A stretch of DNA of 64,000 nt from CAYMAZ01 sp964526285. Its GTDB lineage: Bacteria > Bacteroidota > Bacteroidia > Bacteroidales > DTU049. The notes under the pieces were generated by a model. It was not told where the DNA came from. It worked only from the letters and a program-made list of their open reading frames with translations, and ran no database searches. A program made the translations under genes and the position numbers. Of this stretch, positions 34,904-45,100 are shown piece after piece. The stretch lies in assembly GCA_964526285.1 (NCBI GenBank), contig CAZGIW010000001.1, forward strand, positions 66,888 through 130,887, in the 5' to 3' direction. The number at the start of each line of letters is the position of its first letter. Position 1 is the stretch's first letter.

Positions 34904-36076
34904 ATGAAAAAAACAATACACAATAATACACTTGTTCCAATAATCATGTGGTTGGATGAGGTTGAACCTTCAGCCATGCAGCAGGCTGAAAATCTGGCCA
35001 ATCTGCCTTTTGTGTTTAAACATATTGCATTGATGCCCGATTGCCATTCTGGATATGGGATGCCCATTGGTGGTGTGATTGCTGCCCGCAATGTTATTGT
35101 TCCCAATGCAGTGGGTGTGGATATCGGCTGCGGAATGTGTGCTGTTCAATTGTCTTTGCATGAGATTAAAAAGGAATCTTTAAAGAAGATAATGAATGAA
35201 ATCCGCCAACAAGTACCACTGGGCTTTAAACATCATAAGGAAAAACAAAACGAAAACCTTATGCCAGACACAAAAAATTTGCCTGAGAAGGGAATAGTTA
35301 AACGAGAGTATGATTCAGCTCTTTATCAAATCGGAACGTTGGGCGGAGGAAATCATTTTATTGAAATTCAGAAAGGAAATGACGGGCACATTTGGCTGAT
35401 GATTCATTCAGGAAGCAGAAATTTGGGATTGAAAGTGGCTGAATATTATCATAAAACAGCCAAAAGTTTTATTATGAAAAACAAGCCGGATTATAATGTG
35501 CCGTCAGATTTGGCGTTTTTGCCATTTGAAACGGAAGAAGCGCAGGCCTATTGGCAGGAAATGAACTATTGTGTTGAATTTGCGCTGGCCAACAGAAAAC
35601 ATATGATGGACACAGTTACACAGGCTGTTCAGAAACATGTGAAAAAAAAGATTGAAACACTTCAATTCATTAACATTGCACACAATTATGCTCAGCATGA
35701 AACTCATTTTGGAGAAAATGTCATTGTTCATCGCAAGGGAGCAACAAGTGCACGAAATGGAGAATTGGGAATAATTCCGGGCTCTCAGGGAACAAAGAGC
35801 TATATTGTAAGAGGAAAGGGCAATCCAATGAGTTTTCAAAGCTGCTCACACGGAGCTGGTCGCATTATGGGCAGAAAACAGGCTCAGAGAGAACTTAGTC
35901 TGGAGGATGAGATATCAAAACTTGAAAGCAAAGGAATTATCCACTCAGTGAGAACTGTAAAAGACCTTGATGAAGCTCCGGGGGCATATAAGCTCATTGA
36001 TGAAGTCATGCAAAATCAGAATGATTTAGTTGAGATTGTGACGGAACTTGTGCCTCTGGCTGTGATAAAGGGATAG
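34904..36076 (+). CDS. rtcB: RtcB-family RNA ligase
   Basis: A 390-aa GTP- and Mn-dependent ligase that joins RNA 2',3'-cyclic-phosphate or 3'-phosphate ends to 5'-OH. Visible motifs are ALMPDCHSGYGMPIGGV, the metal site VGVDIGCGMCAVQ, GTLGGGNHFIEIQ, HSGSRNLG, the nucleotide-binding His in SCSHGAGRIMGRKQA, and the KGATSARNGELGIIPGS region. No rtcA or rtcR is adjacent, so this may be a repair enzyme without dedicated regulation. The frame extends to 34883, inside the preceding terminator. The ATG at 34904 is preceded by AGAAGG, a possible ribosome binding site. Confidence 0.95.
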   Translation: MKKTIHNNTLVPIIMWLDEVEPSAMQQAENLANLPFVFKHIALMPDCHSGYGMPIGGVIAARNVIVPNAVGVDIGCGMCAVQLSLHEIKKESLKKIMNEIRQQVPLGFKHHKEKQNENLMPDTKNLPEKGIVKREYDSALYQIGTLGGGNHFIEIQKGNDGHIWLMIHSGSRNLGLKVAEYYHKTAKSFIMKNKPDYNVPSDLAFLPFETEEAQAYWQEMNYCVEFALANRKHMMDTVTQAVQKHVKKKIETLQFINIAHNYAQHETHFGENVIVHRKGATSARNGELGIIPGSQGTKSYIVRGKGNPMSFQSCSHGAGRIMGRKQAQRELSLEDEISKLESKGIIHSVRTVKDLDEAPGAYKLIDEVMQNQNDLVEIVTELVPLAVIKG

Positions 36077-36089
36077 CCACAAAATAGGA

Positions 36090-37100
36090 TTATTTGAAAC
36101 TCAATTTCTCCACAATCACATTTCCAAGCTGTTGAGGATATATTTCACGCATGCATTGACAATCTCCGGTTTTTCTGCAATCAGAACATTCTTTATTGTG
36201 CATAAACACATGCACATTTTTTCCCAGCGGAGCCCATCTTCCGGGATGCATGGGACGGATGGGAGGATATATGCCAAAGGCATGAATGCCAGCAGCAGCA
36301 GCAATATGCAGTGGTCCGGTACTGGAAGCCACCAGTCCCTGACATCCTGTAATGAGTGAAATGTATTGCTGAAGACTTAACTTCCCGCCAACATCAGTGA
36401 TTTGTCTTTTTATTTCAGGAAAAACATTCCGGTAGATTATGGCTTCGGATTCTGTTCCAGCAAAAATCACATTATATTCATCTTCGGGCAGCAGATTTGA
36501 CAATTCAACATAATATTCAAGAGGCCACTCCCGTGCGCTTCCTCTTGAGTGAGGATGAAAAATTATGTTTTTTCTGTTTTTGTCAATGAATAGAGAAACG
36601 GCATTATCAATAGCTGGAAGTCTGTCAAACAGACATATGGCAGATAAATCTTCAAGAGAAAAAACATTGTTGGTAAAAAGAGGCTTTAAAAGCTTCAGGT
36701 TTAACTGTGTTTCATGTAGTTTTGAGTTTTTGCGACCGAAATTAACAAGACCATTGCAATATAACAGGTGGAATAATCTGTGAGAAGTACCAATACGGAG
36801 GGGGATGCCAGCGCTGAAAGCAGTTTTAGCAATTTTTTTCTGAGGAAATACATGCAAAATTGCATGTGCTTCTAAATCCTTCAATTGTTGAATTATTTCT
36901 TTTTCAGGTTTTTTTTCCATCTCATCCCATTCCACAATTTTGTCTATGTATGAAGCACACTCAAGCACAGGCTTTGTGTATGAATTACCCAAAAAGATTA
37001 TTTCGGATTCAGGAAATTGTTTTTTCAATATCACCGCCAGCGGCAGAGTGAGTATCACATCTCCGATTTTATCTGTGCGACTGATGATAAAATTTTTCAT
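36090..37100 (-). CDS. GT9-family glycosyltransferase (heptosyltransferase-like)
   Basis: A 336-aa enzyme of the heptosyltransferase family (GT9), which transfers sugars onto lipopolysaccharide core in the cytoplasm-facing membrane. Visible features are the N-terminal ISRTDKIGDVILTLPLA, IIFHPHSRGSAREWPLEYYVEL and the C-terminal QGLVASSTGPLHIAAAAG with FGIYPPIRPMHPGRWAPLG. Unusual is a cysteine-rich tail (CSDCRKTGDCQC). Two in-frame ATGs occur at 37103 and 37100. A -7 box (TAACTTTG, 37108-37115 minus) leaves only 4 or 7 nt, so translation is probably leaderless from one of them. Confidence 0.9.
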   Translation of the reverse strand: MKNFIISRTDKIGDVILTLPLAVILKKQFPESEIIFLGNSYTKPVLECASYIDKIVEWDEMEKKPEKEIIQQLKDLEAHAILHVFPQKKIAKTAFSAGIPLRIGTSHRLFHLLYCNGLVNFGRKNSKLHETQLNLKLLKPLFTNNVFSLEDLSAICLFDRLPAIDNAVSLFIDKNRKNIIFHPHSRGSAREWPLEYYVELSNLLPEDEYNVIFAGTESEAIIYRNVFPEIKRQITDVGGKLSLQQYISLITGCQGLVASSTGPLHIAAAAGIHAFGIYPPIRPMHPGRWAPLGKNVHVFMHNKECSDCRKTGDCQCMREIYPQQLGNVIVEKLSFK

Positions 37101-37107
37101 CATGAAA

Positions 37108-37115
37108 CAAAGTTA
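37108..37115 (-). promoter_or_regulatory. -7 promoter box of the GT9 gene
   Basis: TAACTTTG on the minus strand, ending 4-7 nt before the two candidate ATG codons. Confidence 0.5.
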
Positions 37116-37165
37116 CAATGAAAAATTTAGAAATAAGAGGAAACGTTTAGTTATGGATAATTCTC

Positions 37166-37173
37166 TATCTTTG
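37166..37173 (+). promoter_or_regulatory. -7 promoter box of the TPR-LuxR gene
   Basis: TATCTTTG, 18 nt before the ATG at 37192. Confidence 0.5.
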
Positions 37174-37191
37174 TAAAAGAGAAGAATAACA

Positions 37192-39036
37192 ATGAGAATG
37201 AGAACACTTTTTTGTTTGTTTTTGTTTAGTTTAACAGCGGTTTTGACACATAAAGCTTATGGGCAAGCACCACAGAAAACAGTAAATCCTTCATGGGATT
37301 CAGCCAGACAGGTTGACTCTCTTTGTGCCTGGTCCTGGCAATTACGGACATATGACAGCAAACAGTCAATTGATTATGCAAAACAGGCCTTACAAATTGC
37401 AAACGCATCCGGAAATAAACAAGCACAATGTAAAGCAAACTTTTATTTCGGCTCCGGTTTGTTCAATAGAGGAAAGCCACAATCTGCCCTTAAGTTTTTA
37501 TTTAAAGCAGAAGAACTGATTGACAAAACAACAACAGTTTTATTAAAAGCAAGAATTTATAATGCAATTGGACTTTCCAGTGTGGATCTGGGAAATTACG
37601 AACAGGCATTGATATACTACGAAAAAGCACTCCAGGTGTATGAAGAAGATGGAGATAATGAAGGAAAAGCACTGCAATTACAAAATATTGGAGTTGTATA
37701 TTATTTGGTTGGCAGGTCAGAAGATGCTCTGAGAAACTATTTGCAATCAGCTTCTATACTTGAAACCATGCCCGATGCATCGCCAGGAATTTTGGCCAAT
37801 AATTATCTGAATACGGCCATTGTTTTTATGGAAATTAATGAATTAATAAAAGCAGACGAGTATTATAGAAAATCAGAACAAATATACAAATCAACAGATG
37901 ATATTGCAGGTTTGGCACATTTATATACCAACATGGGAGTGATGTTTTTTGATATTAATCTTGACAGTTCTTTATATTATCATTCCACAGCCCTTGATTT
38001 TTACAAATCAGTTGAAAAATCTATTAATGTTGGTGTTTCTCAAAGTTTTGTAGCTGATATTTTTCGGGAAAAAGGAGATTTTGATACAGCCTTAAATTAT
38101 TATTCAGAAGCAATAAAAATTCTTCAAACAGAATCTTATATTTATGGGGAAGCTGTTGCACAAACAGGTCTTGGAATACTATACAGATTAATGCAGAATT
38201 ATCAGCAATCCATTCAGGCTCTGAAAAAGGCTTTCGATCTTGCAACTTCAATTGATGCATTAAATCTGCAGATGAACTCATCACGGGAGCTCTACGAAAC
38301 ATATGCAGAAATGAAGCTGTTTAAGGAAGCATTTGCTTATTCAGTTCTTTACAAGGAGCTGAGTGACAGCGTGTTGAATATGGAAAAACTGAACATTATT
38401 AAAAGCCTTGAATTCTCGTTTGAGTCTGAAAAAAAACAAAGACATATTGAACATCTCACAGCTGAAGCAAAACTATTCCAATTAAAAATGATGCTTTTTT
38501 CTGCAACGGCTTTTATAATACTCTTTTCCCTGCTTGTTTTTATTAACAGGCAAAGAATTATCAGAAAGAATGAAAAACGAATATCAGAAGAAAAACTGAA
38601 AGCAACAGAACTGGAACTAGAATTAAGAAAAAAAATATTACTTAATTATGCACTTCGGGTTACAGAAAAAAACAACTTGCTGTCAGAAATTAGTGTTCAA
38701 CTGAAAGAAATGGGATTATCAGGAAAAAAAGAAATGTCACAAATTTTTTCAAGTATCCGGCTTAATCTTTTGTTGCCAGGAGAACGTGAAGAGCTTGATT
38801 CTCTTATCGATCAGACTGGGGCTGCTTTTTTTGCAAAGATTGAGCATGTTTCTTCCAATCTCACAGAGGCTGAAAAAAGAGTGTGTGTGTTTTTGTCTTT
38901 TGGTTTTTCTTCTAAGGATATTTCAGGAATAATGAACATTTCACCCAAAACAGTTGACAACTACAGATCTTCTATCAGGAAAAAACTGAGCATTTCTGAT
39001 GATTTAAGCCTAAGCAATTATTTCGCTTCTTTGTGA
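37192..39036 (+). CDS. TPR sensor with transmembrane helix and LuxR-type HTH
   Basis: A 614-aa exported-sensor type regulator. A signal peptide (ending AYGQ near 25) precedes about eight tetratricopeptide repeats (residues about 60-400). A transmembrane helix follows near 433-453 (MMLFSATAFIILFSLLVFIN), then a coiled coil (about 460-510). The C-terminal LuxR/GerE-type helix-turn-helix is at about 556-614 (LTEAEKRVCVFLSFGFSSKDISGIMNISPKTVDNYRSSIRKKL). The TPR part lies in the periplasm and the HTH in the cytoplasm. Its targets are unknown. It lies directly upstream of the giant CUB gene on the same strand, 162 bp apart. No kinase motif is seen. Confidence 0.85.
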   Translation: MRMRTLFCLFLFSLTAVLTHKAYGQAPQKTVNPSWDSARQVDSLCAWSWQLRTYDSKQSIDYAKQALQIANASGNKQAQCKANFYFGSGLFNRGKPQSALKFLFKAEELIDKTTTVLLKARIYNAIGLSSVDLGNYEQALIYYEKALQVYEEDGDNEGKALQLQNIGVVYYLVGRSEDALRNYLQSASILETMPDASPGILANNYLNTAIVFMEINELIKADEYYRKSEQIYKSTDDIAGLAHLYTNMGVMFFDINLDSSLYYHSTALDFYKSVEKSINVGVSQSFVADIFREKGDFDTALNYYSEAIKILQTESYIYGEAVAQTGLGILYRLMQNYQQSIQALKKAFDLATSIDALNLQMNSSRELYETYAEMKLFKEAFAYSVLYKELSDSVLNMEKLNIIKSLEFSFESEKKQRHIEHLTAEAKLFQLKMMLFSATAFIILFSLLVFINRQRIIRKNEKRISEEKLKATELELELRKKILLNYALRVTEKNNLLSEISVQLKEMGLSGKKEMSQIFSSIRLNLLLPGEREELDSLIDQTGAAFFAKIEHVSSNLTEAEKRVCVFLSFGFSSKDISGIMNISPKTVDNYRSSIRKKLSISDDLSLSNYFASL

Positions 39037-39198
39037 GATAAAAGGCTCTTAATAACAGACACTTACAGTTTCATCCATGAGAAAAAAACATAGATAAAAT
39101 CTATGTATGTGAGATTTATGTGAGATAACAAATTTGGTCAAAAGCTTCTTTTGGTTGTTATTTTGCTTCAAAATGCAAACGCAAAAAAACTTAAAACG

Positions 39199-42100
39199 AT
39201 GAAAGTAAAAAACTATCTATTCACATTTTTAGCAATCACAATGCTAATATCATGTTTCGTCAAAGTTACTCAAGCCCAGATAAATCTTGATAACGGACTT
39301 ATGTTATACTACCCTTTTAGTGGAAACTTTCTTGATGAAAGCGGAAACAATAATCACGGCTCTGTATCTTCAACAGGGTGTTATCTGATCAGGGATAAAA
39401 CAGGTAATCCAAATTCAGCAGTTTTTTTCAATGGAGCTCTTGAACAGGGAATGATTGAAATGCCCGATACTTTGATTAACGGCAGATCAGAGTTCAGTAT
39501 GAGCTATTGGTTTAATCCGGCTTCACTCACAAACGGGATGAGCCTTGTGGGTCAGGACAATATCCTTGAAACTGGTTTTTATACATCTTCAACTCGTGTG
39601 GTAGTTTGGCATCCAACTTCAGGTGCTGTGAATGTGACACTTTCTCAGGGAGTTGATGTTTGGCAGCATCTTGCAGTCACCTGTTCGTCAACACAAATGA
39701 AAATCTATCTCAATGGTACTCTTGTAAATACACTCAACGGCAATTATTCGCTTGGCAGTAACTCCTTTATCCCAGGAATTGGAGGAAATGTTGTCAATCA
39801 AAACAATAACACATGGTTCAGAGGAAAAATTGATGAAGTTAGATTCTACAACAGGGTATTAAATCAGGAAGAAGTTAATTTGTTGTCATCTTCAATTTCT
39901 CTTACATACAGTATTCAGAATATTTCACAAACTACAATTTGTGCAGGCTCTCAGATCAATGTTGACTATACGGTTATAGGCACAGGTATTCCTGCAGATA
40001 ATGTTTTTTCTCTTCAGCTCAGTGACGAAAACAGTAGTTTTTCTAGTCCTTTAATTCTTGCAAATCAAACAGGCAACAGCAGTGGTTCGTTTGTTAATGT
40101 TACTGTTCCTCACTATCTTAACAATGGAAGCAACTATAAATTAAGAGTTGTGAGCAGCAAACCAATGCATGAGGGTGCTGAGTCGGGTCAGACTCTTATT
40201 GTTAACAACCCTTCTCTGGGACTTTCCACTTTGGAAAGAGATCGCATTTTGTATTATATGTTTGATATGAATACAGCTGACAGCAGCGGTTATGGAAGAG
40301 ACGGGGTTGCCTATGGAGGCACAAGCTGGATTGATGACAGACATGGAAATGCCTTTTCTGCCGTTCAACTCAACGGTACAAACGGATATATAGATGTTCC
40401 TCAGGATGTGTGGTTTGACGGAAGCAATTTCACAATTGCTGCCTGGGTTAATCCTGCTTCATATAATAACTGGAGCAGAATAATGGATTTTGGAATTGGT
40501 GCCGGAAACGAAAATATAATTTTCACCTTATCAAACGGAACCACAGGCAATCTCTTTGCCAGTGTCAGAAGAGGCTCAACAACTGTTGGGTCATTGACAG
40601 GAGGACAACTACCGCTAAACAAATGGTCTCATGCTCTTCTTCGATTTGATGGGAGTAACTTAGAAATCTATATTAACGGAAACCTCAGTGCAACTACCAC
40701 TTGCGATGCACCCAGACTTGTATCAAGAACAACTTGTTATATTGGCAGAAGTACTACAGCTTCTAACGAATATGCAAATGCTGCATTTGATGATTTTATG
40801 ATGTGGAACCGAGCCTTAACTCATGACGAAATTAAGGTACTGGCAAATGATGGACTGATTTTTTCAAATAGCCCTGTTTGCGAAGGAAATATCCTTCATT
40901 TGGATGCTGTCAGTATTAACAATGCCTCATATGCCTGGTCGGGCCCTCAGGGTTTTTCTTCCACTACAAAAATGAACGAACTTTCTCCCGCTGTTGATTT
41001 GATGTCTGGAACATATCATCTTACAGTGTCAATTGATGCATGTGTATTTAATAATGCTGAAAAAGAAATATCTGTTATTACAGCTGCATCTCAAACAACA
41101 CCTTCGTTTACCGGACTACCAGGATATACTTACACAGGAGCAGCAACAAATTCTCTAACCCCCACGCCATCAGGTGGTTTTTTCAATGGACCCGGAATTA
41201 CAGGAAATGTTTTTAATCCTACTGTAGCAGGAGTGGGAAATCACAATATTATTTATAGCTATATGAATACTGCTGGGTGCGTTTCAACAGCCGACAGTAT
41301 TGTTGTTGTGGGACAAGGATATCTTATGGACAACAACATCATCACTGATTGCTGGGGTGGCTTTTTTGATTCAGGCGGAAGAACAGCAAATTATCAAAAC
41401 AATGAAGATTATACTTTAACATTTTGTTCAGATAATGGAGAACGCATGCAATTCAACATCAAATCCATAAGTATCGGGACTGGTGATACCCTTTGGGCTT
41501 TTGACGGACCCGATACAAATTCTGAACTTATTGCCATGTATATTGCAAATTCAAACCGCGATTTTGTTTGGACGTCAGGTACTTGTATGACGTTCAGGTT
41601 TAAAAGTGATGCATCAGCAACTACATCAGGGTGGGAAGCAGAGTTTAGGTGTATGACCGACCCTTCAGTTCCAAATGAGATAACTGATATGAGTACTGGA
41701 TTCAGAACAGTTTGCAGTGGCACTTTCAGAGATCCCGGTGGTAGTGGCAATTACTCAGTTGGCACCCATCGCACGCAAACTTTCCGCTCGGTTGACGGAC
41801 AGAGGCTAAAGCTTCATTTCACCATGCTGAATATCAACGGTAACAATGGCGGACACTGGCTCAGGGTGTATGATGGCCCCACCACAGCCTATCCACACAT
41901 TGGAAGCTATAATGAATGGGCATGGCCTCCTGGAAGTGTTGTAGAATCCACAGGAGAATATCTTACCTTTGTGTTTGATGCAACCAATTCATCAGCAGGA
42001 AGCCGTCCCGGTTGGGAAGCCACATGGGAATGTACCACACCTGTCATGCATGTAATAAGCATTCAGGATAACGATACAACTATCTGTGAAGCAGTGTTTT

Positions 42101-45100
42101 GCGATAATGGCGGCCTTAATGCAAACTATGATCACAACTCAAAAGACACAATAACACTGAGTGCAATGCCCGGAAAAATTCTCAGCTTGACATTCAATCA
42201 CAACAACACGCAGTTTGGAGCAGGAGATACTTTGTGGGTGTATGATGGATCGGATGCAACAGCCAATCTGAAAGCAATGTATATTACCACTTCACGAATG
42301 GATCCCATTTATTCTTCGGGTACAGATTTTACTTTTGTTTTTCATTCAGACGGGACAGGAAATGGTCGTGGATGGCAGGGTTATTTGTCATGCATTGATG
42401 CTCCAGCTCCTTTGGTTACCTATGATATGAGCACCGGTGTCAGGGTTGTATGTGACGGATTTTTCAGAGATCCCGGTGGTGGTGGCAATTACTCAGTTGG
42501 CACCCATCGCACGCAAACTTTCCGTTCGGTTGACGGACAGAGGCTAAAGCTTCATTTTACAATGCTGAACATCAATGGCAACAATGGTGGTCACTGGCTT
42601 AGGGTTTATGACGGCCCCACCACAGCTTATCCACACATTGGAAGCTACAACGAATGGGCATGGCCTCCCAACAGCAGAGTTGAAAGCACAGGCGAATATC
42701 TTACCTTTGTGTTTGATGCAACAGAAACATCAGCAGGTTCACGTCCCGGTTGGGAAGCCACATGGGAATGTACCACACCTGTCATGCATGTAATAAGCAT
42801 TCAGGATAACGATACAACTATCTGTGAAGCAGTGTTTTGCGACAACGGAGGCCTTAGTGCAAACTATGCCCACAACTCAAGAGACACAATAACATTGAGT
42901 GCAATGCCCGGGAAAATACTCTGTCTGACCTTCAATCACAACAACACGCAGTTTGGCGCAGGAGATACTTTGTGGGTTTATGATGGATCGGATGCAACAG
43001 CCAATCTGAAAGCAATGTATATTACCAATTCACGTATGGATCCCATATATTCTTCCGGAACAGATTTTACTTTTGTTTTTCATTCAGATGGCACAGGAAA
43101 TAGTCGTGGATGGCAGGGTTATTTGTCATGCATTGATGCTCCTGCTCCTTTGGTTACCTATGATATGAGCACCGGTGTCAGGGTTGTATGTGACGGATTT
43201 TTCAGAGATCCTGGAGGTGGTGGCAATTATTCCGTTAATACCCATCGCACGCAAACATTCCGTTCGGTTGACGGACAGAGGCTGAAGCTTCATTTCACCA
43301 TGCTGAATATCAACGGCAACAATGGCGGACACTGGCTAAGGGTGTATGATGGCCCCACCACAGCTTATCCACACATTGGAAGCTATAATGAATGGGCATG
43401 GCCTCCCAACAGCAGAGTTGAGTCCACAGGAGAATATCTTACGTTTGTGTTTGATGCAACCAATACATCAGCAGGAAGTCGTCCCGGCTGGGAAGCCACC
43501 TGGGAATGTACCACTCCTTCATTACCACATATTTATGTTGGAGACAGTGCAAGCCCCATATGTGATGCTGTTATTTATGATCACGCCGGCCCTGCTGTAA
43601 ACTACGGAACAAACAGAAAAGACACAACAGTTGTATGTTCAGACAACAGTCAGCTATTACAGGTTATTTTCAACCATAACGAAACAGGATTTGCCGCCGG
43701 AGACACATTGTGGATTTTCGACGGCAGCAGCACACTTTCGCCTCCGCTTGGAATGTACATAACAGGGTCGCGAATTGATCAGATCGTTTCTTCGGGCACA
43801 TGTCTTACTTTTGTATTCTCTTCAGACAATGCAAACCAACATCGTGGATGGCAGGGTGTAGTATCCTGCATAACCGTTCCTCCTGCTCAGATAAGCTATA
43901 ACATGAGTACAGGTGTGCGTTATGTGTGTAGCGGAAAATTTCTTGACCCGGGCGGAACAGGCAACTATCCAAGAGGAACCTGGGTTCAAACCTATACTTC
44001 ATACAACGGAGAAAGGTTGAGGTTTACCCGTAACTCATTCAATGTGAACGGAAACAATGGCGGTCATCCATTTTCAGTGTATGACGGACCTTCAACGGCA
44101 TCGCCACTCATTGGTACTTATACAAATTTTGCATTTCCTCCTGCTGTATTTCAGTCCACAGGTTCAAGCTTAACATTTGCTTTCAACAGCACCAACATGT
44201 CGGCGGGCACTACAGCCGGATGGGATTTCGGTATTAATTGTTTCTCAGGTAATCCAATTGATGTTTTGTGGTTAACAAGTCCTGTTTGTGCAGGTGATAC
44301 TCTTTTGATTCACTATGAACTCAACGATACTGTTGGAGCAGGAAACGTGTTCACTGCACAATTGAGTGACATGAACGGAAGCTTTGGCTCACCTGTAAAT
44401 ATTGGCACATTTGCTTCAGAGACATCAGGAACAATGGAGGTGGTTATACCAGCGGGCACACCTGCAGGAAGCGGATACAGAATCAGGCTTATGTCATCAG
44501 TGCCTGTTCAGATTGGAAACCCCTCTCCAAATCCAATGATTGTTTATGCAGCTCCTTCTGTTCCTGTGGTTTCTCCTTCCGGGCCGGTTCAGATTTGCAG
44601 TGGTTCACAAGAGGTTTTGCTTTCAGTTGCTCCCCAGTCAGGGGTTAATTACAAATGGTATCGTGACGGATTATATCCTGTTGGAAGCAATTTGCCATAT
44701 TATACTGCTCAAACAAGTGGTCAGTATTCTGTTGAACTGGAAAATTCATGTGCAACAGTTTCTTCAAATATTGTTACTGTTGATGCTGTTTTGCTTCCTA
44801 TTCCCCCGGTTATTTATGCACCTGTTGACACTGGAATTTGTGATGGGCAACAGGTGTTGTTAGTTACAGATTCTCTGGGTGGAGTTTCATATCAATGGAA
44901 AAACAATGGCATTGATACAGGAGCAAATCAGCATTTTCTCTTAACAGGAACTCCGGGAGTATATCATGTGGAAATTACAAATGCATGTGGAACAGTAGCT
45001 TCTGTAAATAGCAGTGAGATTATCATAACAGGAGCTGTTCCTTCAGCCCCATTAATAGTGGCATCAGGTCAACCCGATATTTGTGACGGAGACGAAATTG

